A stretch of DNA of 33,984 nucleotides, from contig NZ_CAEUHO010000007.1 in assembly GCF_903181435.1 (NCBI RefSeq), forward strand, positions 1-33,984, in the 5' to 3' direction. This DNA comes from Bacteroides acidifaciens. Lineage in GTDB: Bacteria > Bacteroidota > Bacteroidia > Bacteroidales > Bacteroidaceae. Within the stretch, counting starts at the first letter, position 1, and the number at the start of each line of letters is the position of its first letter. Under the pieces are notes generated by a model. That model worked only from the letters and a program-made list of their open reading frames with translations, had not been told where the DNA came from and searched no databases. The translations under genes were made by a program, and so were the position numbers. This document shows positions 13,442-22,309 of this stretch, piece after piece.

Positions 13442-15133
13442 ATGAAAAGTATTATACATATCATCATTGCTACACTGTTCTTAATAGGGTGCAATAAGCA
13501 TCAACCGTCCTTAGATAGGTGGATGGATGAAGTGGAAAATGCTATTGAGGTTAACCCAGATAGTGCGCTAATCATATTAGACACTATTATATCACCAGAA
13601 AAAATGAATGATAAGTCATTTGCTCGTTGGTGTATGTTATCCGGAAAAATCACAGATAAAGTTTATAACACCCTATTGCCAGCAGAACATTTTGAGAGGG
13701 CATATAAATGGTATTCTAAATACGGCACACCAACTGAACAAGTACAAATTTTAATTTATCTGGGACGATCTTATGCAACCGATGGGGATTATGATAAAGC
13801 AATGGCAATTTATACCAATACTTTAGATTTAGTCAAGAAATATGACCTAAATAATCTTATCGGTTATATCTATTGTTATATGGGAGACCTATATCAAATG
13901 CGACAAATAATGACGCAAGCTATCGAGAAATACAAAACTGCAGCAAATTATTTCAAATCGAACGAAAATATCAACAGCTACGCCTGTGCATTAAGAGATG
14001 TCGGTCGTGTATATGCTATTATGGACTCATTAGATTACGCTTTAGATATTCTATCATCGGCTGATTCAATAGCTATTAAGCTAGAAGACCAGAATATAAA
14101 AGCTACCATTGATAACACATTAGGGAATACCTATCTTATAAAAGGAGATTTTGAAAAAGCCCAAATTTATTTCTCTAAAGCGCTAAGATTGGGAAGAAAC
14201 AAATTGCCGAACTATGTAGCATTGATAGAGTTGTACATAAAAACTGATTCAATATCAAAAGCAAAGGAACTATTGAAAGAAATTCCAGAAGACAATCCTA
14301 AATATACATACAGTATTAAGAACCTATCATACCAAATATATAAATCAGAAAAGAATTACGAAGCAGCGCTAGCAGACTTAGAAAGCTGTAGTAATATAGT
14401 AGATTCTATTTTAAACACTACAAATAAGTCTAAAATTCTTAATATTGAGACTAGATACAATAACTTGAAAATAAAAGAAAAGGTAAAAAATTTACAAATC
14501 AAACAACAGAATTACATTTTTATTCTAACTATTTGTATATTCGTAATTATATTAGGATCATTTGGTTATATATTATATAAGAAAAGAGCAGAAGAACGGA
14601 TTAGAAAACAAGAGATTGAATTAAAAAATTTAAAAATTGCTTCTCTGAACTTATCCATTGAACTAGATAAGAAAAAAAAGATGCTGGCATCTATTGTAGA
14701 AAAAGACGAAAAGTATAATCAGATGGAAAAAGAAGTAACAGAACTAACTCATAGGTATAAGAAATTACAGGCTAAACTTATATCAGATTCACCTATATAC
14801 AAAGAATTATCGCAACTAGTTAATCTCAATATACCAAGAAACAAAAAACAGCTAATAACTGTAAAGCAATGGAAGCTTATAGTAGAAGAGATAACAAATA
14901 TTTATCCAAATTTCTACGAATACATCGATAACCTATGCCCGGACCTATCAATACAAGAAATTGAATATTGCTGTTTCACTTTATATGGCTTTGATACAAA
15001 TGACGAAGCTAAATTACTTAATATATCACCCAGTTCTGTTAGAACAAAACGACTTAGACTTCGACAACGATTAAACATCACATTGCCAAACCAAACATCA
15101 TTATATGAATATTTGATTGATAATCTGAGTTAA
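13442..15133 (+). CDS. Membrane TPR regulator with C-terminal helix-turn-helix
   Basis: A 563-residue protein with a signal segment ending LFLIGC (Cys17, a possible lipobox). Tetratricopeptide repeats fill about 80-330 (for example GDYDKAMAIYTNTLDL, GDFEKAQIYFSKALRL). A transmembrane helix spans 358-379, a coiled coil follows (about 383-445), and the C-terminal region 500-545 is LuxR-like HTH (IQEIEYCCFTLYGFDTNDEAKLLNISPSSVRTKRLRLRQ in pattern). This is a common Bacteroidota design: a periplasmic sensor joined to a cytoplasmic DNA-binding domain. It probably controls the DUF3244 and lipoprotein genes downstream. A long structured leader precedes it. Confidence 0.85.
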   Translation: MKSIIHIIIATLFLIGCNKHQPSLDRWMDEVENAIEVNPDSALIILDTIISPEKMNDKSFARWCMLSGKITDKVYNTLLPAEHFERAYKWYSKYGTPTEQVQILIYLGRSYATDGDYDKAMAIYTNTLDLVKKYDLNNLIGYIYCYMGDLYQMRQIMTQAIEKYKTAANYFKSNENINSYACALRDVGRVYAIMDSLDYALDILSSADSIAIKLEDQNIKATIDNTLGNTYLIKGDFEKAQIYFSKALRLGRNKLPNYVALIELYIKTDSISKAKELLKEIPEDNPKYTYSIKNLSYQIYKSEKNYEAALADLESCSNIVDSILNTTNKSKILNIETRYNNLKIKEKVKNLQIKQQNYIFILTICIFVIILGSFGYILYKKRAEERIRKQEIELKNLKIASLNLSIELDKKKKMLASIVEKDEKYNQMEKEVTELTHRYKKLQAKLISDSPIYKELSQLVNLNIPRNKKQLITVKQWKLIVEEITNIYPNFYEYIDNLCPDLSIQEIEYCCFTLYGFDTNDEAKLLNISPSSVRTKRLRLRQRLNITLPNQTSLYEYLIDNLS

Positions 15134-15582
15134 CACATATACACCCCAGAAAAGAATATTACACTTAATATCAGCACAGTACATATAACATTAGGCTTAT
15201 ATTACCATTAAACAAGTATGAAAATCGTGGAAATCTCTTTCTACGATTTCCATTTATAAGATAACACCTATTTATCTTAAACTATACAACAACATTAATA
15301 GCTATGTTTTAACTTGTTATACTGAAGAGCTTAATATCACTCTCATTATTTACTTTGATTCGAAATTAATTATTAATCGACATCGACAAACTACACAATA
15401 AATAAAAAAATGATTGCTAATCCTATTTATATTCACTTTATATACAATAAGAAATAGTGAGTATACGCCAAAATCTGTAAACAACTGATTCTCAATAGTT
15501 CTTTGTCTACGCAGAAGACAAAGAACTATTAGCCCAACTCATCGTTTTTCGGTAAATTTGCAATATCAAAATTGAATGAATT
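15134..15582. other. Gene-free stretch with two hairpins after the TPR regulator
   Basis: No gene is visible. GGAAATC (15229-15235) pairs with GATTTCC (15245-15251). A perfect 15-bp hairpin with a 7-base loop (15494-15508 with 15516-15530) lies 23 bp before the promoter of the next gene. These could end the regulator transcript or be binding sites for the TPR/HTH protein. Confidence 0.5.
15553..15560 (+). promoter_or_regulatory. Promoter -7 box of the DUF3244 gene
   Basis: TAAATTTG matches the consensus exactly and lies 22 bp before the ATG, giving a very short leader. Confidence 0.6.
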
Positions 15583-15969
15583 ATGAAAAAATTAAGTACT
15601 CTTCTTTTATTTATGCTTCTCTCGTTTATAACGACAGCAGCTAATGTAACAAGTGAAAGTCACGATAGCTACAAAATTAGGGCTATTCAACTAGAAAAAT
15701 GGGATCAGAGTTCAAGGTCGGTTACACCCAATCCTATAGAATGCTATCTTATAGATAAAAATATCGAAGTCCGCTTCTTCAAATATCCAGAAACGCCAAT
15801 CACTATTCAAATAAAAGATACTTATGGGAATATTGTATATCAAAATATGGACGTAATCAATCAACAAGAAATTTTAAATATTGAAATAGATCAATTACAG
15901 CCTGGATCATATGAGTTCTTCTATTTTGATGAAAAAATATCCCTTAAAGGAAAATTTGAAATCGAATAG
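15583..15969 (+). CDS. DUF3244-type secreted small protein
   Basis: A 128-residue protein with a cleavable signal peptide (about 1-20, cut after TAA). The mature part fits DUF3244, a Bacteroidota beta-sandwich family: ECYLIDKNIEVRFFKYPETPITIQIKD, then a YGNIVYQ strand, and LQPGSYEFFYF near the end. The family is periplasmic or surface and of unknown function, often found near TPR regulators. The next lipoprotein gene starts 50 bp later, so the two may be one transcript. Confidence 0.82.
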   Translation: MKKLSTLLLFMLLSFITTAANVTSESHDSYKIRAIQLEKWDQSSRSVTPNPIECYLIDKNIEVRFFKYPETPITIQIKDTYGNIVYQNMDVINQQEILNIEIDQLQPGSYEFFYFDEKISLKGKFEIE

Positions 15970-16019
15970 TTGAGATCAAGTGACATATTTTTTAATGTCT
16001 AATTTTAAAAAAAACAATT

Positions 16020-16802
16020 ATGAAAAAGATTCTAAATTTAGCATTGCTTCTTATGGCGTGCTTTGTTATTGCATCATGCTCAGATGATGAAGAAGTTACC
16101 CAAGCACCAGCGGTTAGAGACACTCAAACCGATATGCAAGTTCTATCTCGTTTTATTGATATAAACGAGTCTACAAATGAGTATTATATTAACGACCAGA
16201 AGAAAACAAGAGCTTCGTCTTATATATATGATACTGATCAACAAGAACTACAGAAAGTAAGTCCTGTAAATTATGAAAAGTTCAAGAAAGACTTAGCAGA
16301 ACTGAATAATAGAGTAGCAAAGTCTATTGCAGACCCGAAAGTTGCTTATATTGTATTATCTGCAAATGGGAAAACTGTTGTGAAAAAAGTGAAGGAAAAT
16401 GTAAATTTCGGTTTTGAACTTTCACAAAACAATGCATCTGTGGCATCTACAAGAGCTCTTCCATCAGTCTTGAACATTCAAGGAGGAAGACAAACGACTA
16501 CTGGACAATTTAGAGATGCGAGCCGTACTATTAGAATGACTATTTCATTAGATCCATTCGTACAGTCAAGTTACTACTATTTTGATGTTTTAAGCCCTGA
16601 TGCTAAACCAAATCCAGACCCGGATTATAGTACTCCAGAATCTGTTGCATTTAGTGGCACTGGCCCTTTGATGAACAATTATTTCACTTGGACTGCTTAT
16701 TGGGATGCACAAGGAACAGATGGTTTATTCAGATGGGAATTTAAAGGTCGTGGCAATACCCCTTCATACGGACAAATTGCTTCATGTTCATTTAGTTACT
16801 AA
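16020..16802 (+). CDS. Lipoprotein of unknown function
   Basis: A 260-residue lipoprotein: signal followed by IASC (Cys20) and an acidic DDEE start, which in Bacteroides often marks surface export. The middle (about 90-150) is helical then strand-rich; the C-terminal 100 residues are rich in Ser, Tyr, Phe and Trp and look like a beta-rich domain. No known domain is recognised. It follows the DUF3244 gene by 50 bp, with a small GACAT/ATGTC hairpin between them. A strong terminator follows. Confidence 0.72.
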   Translation: MKKILNLALLLMACFVIASCSDDEEVTQAPAVRDTQTDMQVLSRFIDINESTNEYYINDQKKTRASSYIYDTDQQELQKVSPVNYEKFKKDLAELNNRVAKSIADPKVAYIVLSANGKTVVKKVKENVNFGFELSQNNASVASTRALPSVLNIQGGRQTTTGQFRDASRTIRMTISLDPFVQSSYYYFDVLSPDAKPNPDPDYSTPESVAFSGTGPLMNNYFTWTAYWDAQGTDGLFRWEFKGRGNTPSYGQIASCSFSY

Positions 16803-16808
16803 TCAGAA

Positions 16809-16861
16809 TAAAAGGCATAAAAGGGGTGTATCACAGTGGTACACCCTTTTATGCCTTTTAA
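16809..16861. terminator. Terminator after the lipoprotein gene
   Basis: Arms 16809-16830 and 16840-16861 pair over about 21 bp with one bulged G. The right arm ends in TTTTAA. It is strong and roughly symmetric. Confidence 0.85.
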
Positions 16862-16903
16862 ATAATTTAAAGGTTCTCAGAATAAGAAACGAATTATTTT
16901 CCA

Positions 16904-16911
16904 TACATTTG
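16904..16911 (+). promoter_or_regulatory. Promoter -7 box of the 16930 gene
   Basis: TACATTTG matches the consensus and lies 18 bp before the start codon. No clear -33 TTTG was seen. Confidence 0.5.
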
Positions 16912-16929
16912 TATAAATTCCTATAAATC

Positions 16930-17355
16930 ATGAAGAAAATAATAATCACTATGATTTTATTCACAACTATATTACAAACAGGTTGTGTTGAAAAGAACGG
17001 ATACTATAATGACGGAGAAAATAGCATTATAGCTTTAATATGTGATATCACATGGGTCAGCAAAACAACAATCAACGATAACAAAGCGACTTATGGTATA
17101 TACAAATTTAATAAAAATGGTACATATACTCGAACCTTAATTATGACAGACCCAGATGGAAAAGAACATCAAAGTAGCATTAATGGACAATGGTCTTTTG
17201 GTGACCCTAGTTCTAGTACAATATATTTTGGACGTAGCTTGTATTGGGATATTGATGAACTTACAGAAAAAAGATTTGCTGTATATGAAAGAAATGGAGA
17301 AATTGGAGAAATTGGTGTAGTAAGAGAATATTTAGAATTCACCCCCAAAGAATAA
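16930..17355 (+). CDS. Small lipoprotein, lipocalin-like strand pattern
   Basis: A 141-residue lipoprotein: signal ending LQTGC (Cys19). The mature part alternates strands and turns: WVSKTTINDNKATYGIYKFNKNGTYTRTLI, then INGQWSFGDPSSSTIYFG. This resembles the short lipocalin-like or META-type domains common in Bacteroidota, where a hypothetical W...F.NGTY...GQW core recurs. Function is unknown. It has its own promoter and is the last gene of the rightward cargo block, facing the leftward transfer operon. Confidence 0.72.
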   Translation: MKKIIITMILFTTILQTGCVEKNGYYNDGENSIIALICDITWVSKTTINDNKATYGIYKFNKNGTYTRTLIMTDPDGKEHQSSINGQWSFGDPSSSTIYFGRSLYWDIDELTEKRFAVYERNGEIGEIGVVREYLEFTPKE

Positions 17356-17425
17356 CGTAAAACATACCTTAAAATAATACGTTCTAATAAGAACATATTT
17401 AAACGCCAGCCTATGTTATTTGTGA

Positions 17426-17456
17426 AAAGAACCACATTTTAAGAATGTAGTTCTTT
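17426..17456. terminator. Bidirectional terminator between cargo and transfer operon
   Basis: The 13-base arms 17426-17438 and 17444-17456 pair with one G-U pair around a TTAAG loop, with A and T runs outside. It lies between convergent genes. Confidence 0.75.
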
Positions 17457-17521
17457 CCGGTGTTCAATTACACAGAATCTCCATATAAAGATAAAAAGTT
17501 AACCACCTTTATCGTATCAAA

Positions 17522-17977
17522 TTATTTATAATAAAGATTTAGATCATCAGCACTCACCCCTTTACCATCCTCAAACGTCACAACCTCTTTACCTACCTCC
17601 TTACCATTTTTTGTTACCGTAACAGTCCAGATCATCGGAGCTGTTACGACTTCATCGTCTCTATCAACAGCTCCACCGGAAACAGCAAACTCGATGGCCT
17701 TGTCCATGGTGGTTAGTGTAACTTTCATCCCGACAAGTTCTTCATCTCCCAGAACTGCTGTACCATTATACACTTCCCCAGTCTCTTCATGAACCAGCTT
17801 TGCCCCATTGGCCGTCACCACCAACGCCTTAATAAAACCGTTCAGTTCTCCGGATTGCTGAAGTGTCACTTGATATATAGCACCTTTGCCATCCTCCGGA
17901 TCATCTTCATCGCTACACCCGTAGAAGCCCAAAAGACACACACTCAACAGAAACATTACAATCGAATTCTTTTTCAT
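17522..17977 (-). CDS. Lipoprotein at the end of the transfer operon
   Basis: A 151-residue lipoprotein: signal, FYGC lipobox (Cys21) and an Asp/Glu-rich start (SDEDDPEDG). The mature part is two beta-rich halves (IYQVTLQQSGELNGFIKALVV, then WTVTVTKNGKEVGKEVV). No family is recognised. It follows the TraO-like gene by 18 bp in the same direction, so it is probably co-expressed with the conjugation genes and could be an entry-exclusion or mating-pair surface protein; that is inference. Confidence 0.65.
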   Translation of the reverse strand: MKKNSIVMFLLSVCLLGFYGCSDEDDPEDGKGAIYQVTLQQSGELNGFIKALVVTANGAKLVHEETGEVYNGTAVLGDEELVGMKVTLTTMDKAIEFAVSGGAVDRDDEVVTAPMIWTVTVTKNGKEVGKEVVTFEDGKGVSADDLNLYYK

Positions 17978-17995
17978 ACCATTATATTTTAAAGT

Positions 17996-18502
17996 TTATA
18001 AATAAAAGATACAGCCCAATCCCACATAGTTGTTGTTACGTACAACAGAGTTAAACAACATATTGAACCTATATTCCGCTGTTAACGCAAACTTGGGGGT
18101 AATAAGCAATTCTGGCCGAATGCCCACCTCATAACCATAGACAAATGCCCGATGCCGTTTCAACCGTACAAGTTCTGTCTTTTCATCAGCTCTCTGAAAA
18201 CCGATAGATGCCGCTACCAATCCGGAAAGCGAGAAACGCGATCCGTGCAAAAGGTAATAAGCAAATTCCGGGCCTACAGTCACGGTATTTGCTTTCACCT
18301 GGTCATTATTCAGATTACGATATCCCAGAACTGCACCCAGTTTATAGCCTTTGAACACTTTCCCTGTTCCTATACTCCCGTGCGGTTGGTTCTCGTCGAT
18401 TACAAGACCGCCACTAATATTCCAGTATTGGCTACCGATGTATTGCGCACTGGCTCCCATAGCCAAGCACAATAACACTGAAATAAAGATGATTTTTCTC
18501 AT
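17996..18502 (-). CDS. TraO-like outer-membrane conjugation protein
   Basis: A 168-residue protein with a signal peptide cut after ASA. The rest is a small beta-barrel-like pattern with alternating strands (KLGAVLGYRN, VTVGPEFAYYL, FSLSGLVAASIGF, ALTAEYRFNM) and a C-terminal aromatic-type end FYL. This matches TraO of CTnDOT-type transfer operons in size, place and pattern. Its likely role is in the outer-membrane part of the mating channel. It starts one base after the stop of the DUF3872-like gene. Confidence 0.68.
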   Translation of the reverse strand: MRKIIFISVLLCLAMGASAQYIGSQYWNISGGLVIDENQPHGSIGTGKVFKGYKLGAVLGYRNLNNDQVKANTVTVGPEFAYYLLHGSRFSLSGLVAASIGFQRADEKTELVRLKRHRAFVYGYEVGIRPELLITPKFALTAEYRFNMLFNSVVRNNNYVGLGCIFYL

Positions 18503-18503
18503 A

Positions 18504-18923
18504 CTATTTAGCCGTTTGTGGTTTCACCTTCAGAGTAACGCTATCAGATCGGAGAATTATATCACTAGCCAAAGAAACAACCAGTTTTTGTGCACCTGCT
18601 GCTTTGGGAATGAAATCGAAAACCATCCGGCCACCGTTTTTCTTATAATCAAATTCAAAAGCTTCTCCCGGCTCATATTCATTATTTTCAACCATCACAA
18701 GTCCGTCGCCATCGGTGACGGAAAAGGTTGTGAAAAGTTGGTCTTCATTGTCTTCATCCAGTCCGCTAACGGTAAAGATACATTTCACTGCTTTAGCAGC
18801 TATGGCCGTATTGCCTTCTACGCTTTTAAGCGTAACAGAAAAATCACGGCTGATAACTTGAAGGTTATCATCACACGCCATAAGTAGAATGGCGGCAAAT
18901 GCTGCAACTAAAAGAATTCTCAT
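18504..18923 (-). CDS. TraQ-like (DUF3872) lipoprotein
   Basis: A 139-residue lipoprotein with signal ending LLMAC. I place the start at 18923, where MRILLVAAF begins a normal signal peptide and lies 4 bp after the previous gene; the frame remains open 15 codons further up, into that gene. The mature part is a beta-sandwich-like single domain with CIFTVSGLD and a YEPGEAFEFDYKK stretch, comparable to DUF3872/TraQ of CTnDOT. The role is in conjugation but its exact function is unknown. Confidence 0.65.
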   Translation of the reverse strand: MRILLVAAFAAILLMACDDNLQVISRDFSVTLKSVEGNTAIAAKAVKCIFTVSGLDEDNEDQLFTTFSVTDGDGLVMVENNEYEPGEAFEFDYKKNGGRMVFDFIPKAAGAQKLVVSLASDIILRSDSVTLKVKPQTAK

Positions 18924-18927
18924 ACTC

Positions 18928-19143
18928 TTATATCGTTTTATGGTTTCTAATTCTGTCAAACAACGCATTCAGGTCTACACCCTCACCCCTCAAATAAGCC
19001 AGGTATTTTGCAACGGCATTCATCCCGTCTGCCTGCTCGATATTGTAAAGCTGCTGTGGGCTGATTCCTATCTGTGCAGCAATTGCCTTAGCTTTAAGCG
19101 ATAATCTGATACGTTCTACTTTTAATTCGTTACCGAGTTCCAT
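18928..19143 (-). CDS. Small XRE-type helix-turn-helix protein inside the tra operon
   Basis: A 71-residue protein with an HTH: RLSLKAKAIAAQIGISPQQLYNIEQADG (about 13-40), the classic XRE spacing of a positioning and a recognition helix. The rest is a helical dimerisation-like tail. Its start overlaps the M23 peptidase gene by 22 bp, so it is translationally coupled to it. A DNA-binding gene in the middle of a structural conjugation operon suggests feedback control of transfer. Its target is not identifiable. Confidence 0.72.
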   Translation of the reverse strand: MELGNELKVERIRLSLKAKAIAAQIGISPQQLYNIEQADGMNAVAKYLAYLRGEGVDLNALFDRIRNHKTI

Positions 19144-19688
19144 AACATAAAATTTAGGGGGTTTATCTTCTTATTATTCTTCACGATCTCATAATGCAAA
19201 TGATCTCCAGTGCTAACACCCGTACTCCCGACAAAACCAATTACACCACCCTTATCTACTTGCTGCCCCTTGCGGCAATAAACTTGTGTCAAGTGTGAAT
19301 ATTGGGTCACGAATCCATACTTGTGGCGGATAATAACCGTTAGTCCGTACCCGGCACGCCTTCCTGCAAAAGCCACCACACCATCGGCTGTGGTGTGTAC
19401 TGTGGCCGCGTAAGCTGCCGCTAGGTCTACGCCACTATGAAACTTTCGTTCACCGGTTATCGGATGAATCCGATAGCCGAACCGGTCACTGATTCGGTAT
19501 GCTTCTCTGAGCGGACAGATAGAAGGAACAAAGCGGAAAACGCTGCCTTCTCTTTGCAGAATCTCTTTCACGGATATGACACCTTCGTAATCTGCCGCTG
19601 ATTGCAGCACCTCGACCATTAAAGCAACCTTATCCTGTGCCGAAGCACACCGGATGGCCAACCATACAATACTAAATATCCGTAACAT
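19122..19688 (-). CDS. M23-family peptidoglycan endopeptidase of the transfer apparatus
   Basis: A protein of about 188 residues (start at 19688; two earlier in-frame Met codons at 19697 and 19715 also overlap TraN). A signal peptide (LRIFSIVWLAIRCASA) leads to a LytM/M23 domain with HSGVD supplying the His and Asp zinc ligands, a catalytic His in QYSHL and HLHYE with the last zinc His. In the longer numbering these are His93, Asp97, His141, His172 and His174. It should cut peptide crosslinks so the secretion channel can cross the cell wall. This gene sits after traN, in the place where a lytic enzyme is often carried in type IV secretion operons. Confidence 0.85.
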   Translation of the reverse strand: MLRIFSIVWLAIRCASAQDKVALMVEVLQSAADYEGVISVKEILQREGSVFRFVPSICPLREAYRISDRFGYRIHPITGERKFHSGVDLAAAYAATVHTTADGVVAFAGRRAGYGLTVIIRHKYGFVTQYSHLTQVYCRKGQQVDKGGVIGFVGSTGVSTGDHLHYEIVKNNKKINPLNFMLWNSVTN

Positions 19689-20766
19689 TGACCACATCTT
19701 TATTCTCCAGATCAAAGACGATATGCCGTCCTCCTCCTTTCTCGTTTATCTCGATGCGAAAATATTTATCGTCAGGAATCGTAAACTTATTAAAAGCAAT
19801 CACGTATTTCACAGTGTTACGCCCTTTTATCCTGGGTGAATAATGTTCGGCAAACAAGGGTGTTTGATCGACTTCCTGAGAAGCAGTCAACTTGACTGTC
19901 TTCTTATCAACTATATAATATCGGATATAGTCGATGTCATAAGGTACACGCGTCTTGTTCTCCAGCTCGAAAGTGAAAAGCAACAAATTATCATATATAT
20001 GGATATTGTTAACGGAGAAAATAATTTTATTCCGCTTGATGCCCATATTATAAATACCGCGCCTAGCCTTGTATACCTTGTCAATCACGCGATCACGTTC
20101 ACCAGCCGGAATGATATTGTCTGTCAAAATCACATTAGGGGCTTTCTGGGGCTGTTCTCCTATCTCATAGACGAAAATCTGCGGCTCTTGCATATAATCA
20201 ACGTTATAGGTATAAAATTTGCCATCGGCCGTGGCCATTGAAACATTAGTCTGGCGTGGAAAGCCTTTGAGCGTGTTTGCCTTGGCAATCATACGGACAA
20301 TATTCTCTGTATTCTCGGCTTTGCGCACCTGAATGCAAGTATCACCAAAATCGACATATACGATCTTATCAGGCGCTATCAGATGCATTTGTGAGCGTTC
20401 GTTAATATATAACGTGTCCGGCTCTATATTACTCATATCAGGAAGGAAGTAGTTCGTATGCTTCAAGCTGTCGGAAAACGACACACGAAACGAATAAAAG
20501 AATCCTCCCTCTGTCGCCACACTTACGGTAGTGGGTCTCTTGAATGTATCTTGATTTGCCTTAATGCGGAGAATGTGCGGCACGTTCTCCGGATTATCCA
20601 CTACAACAAAATCGGAAACCGATTTATAGTACTTGATGGCCGATGGAAAAATCAGGTGTATAGTCTTGGAGTAATTCACACTGATTTCCCGGCTCTCTAC
20701 AGGTCGAATCTGTGCCATACATGGCACGCTAAAGACCAGACAAAGGAAAAGATTAAGTGCTCTCAT
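19672..20766 (-). CDS. traN: Conjugative transfer protein TraN (DUF4138)
   Basis: A 364-residue protein with signal peptide (cut after CMA). The features of DUF4138/TraN are present: an N-terminal domain with two repeated strand-rich units (ISVNYSKTIHLIFPSAIKY, then LYINERSQMHLIAPDKIVYVDFG) and a C-terminal VirB9-like part with NIHIYDNLLLFTFELENKTRVPYDIDYIRYYIVDKKT. TraN is the outer-membrane core subunit, the VirB9-like partner of TraM. It overlaps TraM by 4 bp, so the pair is translated together. Confidence 0.88.
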   Translation of the reverse strand: MRALNLFLCLVFSVPCMAQIRPVESREISVNYSKTIHLIFPSAIKYYKSVSDFVVVDNPENVPHILRIKANQDTFKRPTTVSVATEGGFFYSFRVSFSDSLKHTNYFLPDMSNIEPDTLYINERSQMHLIAPDKIVYVDFGDTCIQVRKAENTENIVRMIAKANTLKGFPRQTNVSMATADGKFYTYNVDYMQEPQIFVYEIGEQPQKAPNVILTDNIIPAGERDRVIDKVYKARRGIYNMGIKRNKIIFSVNNIHIYDNLLLFTFELENKTRVPYDIDYIRYYIVDKKTVKLTASQEVDQTPLFAEHYSPRIKGRNTVKYVIAFNKFTIPDDKYFRIEINEKGGGRHIVFDLENKDVVNVTDI

Positions 20767-21650
20767 TTTAGGTACAGTTTATAATTAGATTTCACGGTAA
20801 CAATGATTTGATTGTTCCGTTTACGGAAGACGCTCTTTGCCGCATTAGTTACGGCATTAACACCAGTGCTCAATACATCTGAGCTGTATGTAGTAGCGTT
20901 TATATCATTCACCACTTCACCGGCTGCCTCTTTGCTTGCTTCGGCTTTGACATTCAAGGGGACATATATTCCCGGCAACCCGTCACGGTCATAAACAGTC
21001 TTCTGTAAGTCATAGATACTATTGCCCACACGAACCGACTGAATAGAAATCAAGATTCTATCTTGCTTCAGCTCCACCACACCAAATAAAGCGGTACCCC
21101 GATCTAGTGTCCGTCCATTATCAAGGGATAATTCCTGCAACGTGACCAGTTTTAAAACGCTGCCATCCGTAATTTTCTGATCTCCGGAAACTATCGCTTC
21201 GATGGTATTTCCCTGGTTAGTCTGGCGATCACCGGAAAAGAAGCGACTAGCCTGCGGTCTCGGTGCGGAAGTTGTGGATTTTACCGCTTTCTTTTTCTTC
21301 TTAGGTGTAATGCGTCTCTTCAGCTCAGCGATACTATCGGCTTGCTGCCGCTCGCGGTTCTCACGAAGTTGTTGCTGGAGAGCGATCGCTTCGGGGTCCT
21401 CGCTATAGGCCGTAGCCCTCTCCTGATACACTTCATCGGAGAAATCCGTATAGTCCGGCTTACCATCTGATTTCATCATATCGTCAATTGTAAAATCACT
21501 CTCTGTTTGTGCCCGGAGAGAAGTATTCACTTCATCGACAGTAGTGTCTTCACCACTGCTGGTAAGAGATATGCATACAGCCACTACTACGAGGACAAAC
21601 AACCCGAAACCCGCACACATGATAATCTTTATTTTCACCGCTTTATCCAT
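20763..21650 (-). CDS. traM: Conjugative transfer protein TraM (VirB10-like)
   Basis: A 295-residue inner-membrane anchored protein. A transmembrane helix (about 12-30) is followed by a long periplasmic spacer (Glu/Arg-rich helix about 85-115, then a Lys/Pro run KKKKKAVKSTTSAP). A beta-rich C-terminal domain follows (about 150-295) with IEAIVSGDQKITDGSVLKL and FGVVELKQDRILISI, typical of CTnDOT TraM. It acts as the VirB10-like scaffold that links inner and outer membrane parts of the channel. It lies 3 bp after TraK. Confidence 0.87.
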   Translation of the reverse strand: MDKAVKIKIIMCAGFGLFVLVVVAVCISLTSSGEDTTVDEVNTSLRAQTESDFTIDDMMKSDGKPDYTDFSDEVYQERATAYSEDPEAIALQQQLRENRERQQADSIAELKRRITPKKKKKAVKSTTSAPRPQASRFFSGDRQTNQGNTIEAIVSGDQKITDGSVLKLVTLQELSLDNGRTLDRGTALFGVVELKQDRILISIQSVRVGNSIYDLQKTVYDRDGLPGIYVPLNVKAEASKEAAGEVVNDINATTYSSDVLSTGVNAVTNAAKSVFRKRNNQIIVTVKSNYKLYLK

Positions 21651-21653
21651 AGG

Positions 21654-22298
21654 CTATTTATTTTGTGGTGCATCTTGAATACGTACAATCTGCTGGATGA
21701 ACTTATTAAAGAAATATCCAGTCTTATTTTCCGGAAACTGCGGAGTAACCCTTATCAGTTCTCCGCTTGTGCGAATAAGAAAACGGACTTTCTGCCCTGA
21801 TACCCCATGAACGGTCAGCGTCGAAGAGAAGCGAACCTGATAAGGTTCGTTTTCTCCGGCAATGGCCTGCACGCTATCCAATTTGCAGGAATAGACAGCC
21901 CCATTTTGAGTACAATCAAAATATGCCTTATCATTATAATACTTTGAAAAAATGGCATTCAAATCGTTCTTATTGATATAAAACGCAGCTCGTGCCTGGT
22001 TGCGCTTCAGGTTAAGCCGGTCGAAACTGTTCGCGTAGCGCGTAGCTTCGGCACAGGTATTCTTTATAAATGTCTGGAACATGGCCTCTTTATCTTCTGC
22101 ATACGTCTTCAAATACTCTCCGCTACGTTCTACCACTACTACTTTATCAAGTGCAGTCAAATTAACCGAGAAGCCCCATATTAGAACTAAGATTACCACC
22201 ACCAACGCAAACCCCAAGCAGAGTTTAAGATTGACCGCTCCCTGCTTCTTGGCTTTGGCCAGTGAATCAAAATCATTCAATATTTCATCTTTATTCAT
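21654..22298 (-). CDS. traK: Conjugative transfer protein TraK (VirB8-like)
   Basis: A 214-residue protein with a short cytoplasmic start, one transmembrane helix (about 25-46) and a periplasmic domain of about 165 residues with the VirB8-like alternation of helices and strands (TFIKNTCAEATRYANSFDRLNLKRNQARAAFYINKNDLNAIF). It is an inner-membrane assembly factor of the channel. Gene order TraJ-TraK-TraM matches the CTnDOT transfer operon. Confidence 0.87.
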   Translation of the reverse strand: MNKDEILNDFDSLAKAKKQGAVNLKLCLGFALVVVILVLIWGFSVNLTALDKVVVVERSGEYLKTYAEDKEAMFQTFIKNTCAEATRYANSFDRLNLKRNQARAAFYINKNDLNAIFSKYYNDKAYFDCTQNGAVYSCKLDSVQAIAGENEPYQVRFSSTLTVHGVSGQKVRFLIRTSGELIRVTPQFPENKTGYFFNKFIQQIVRIQDAPQNK

Positions 22299-22309
22299 AA
22301 AAACAAGTA

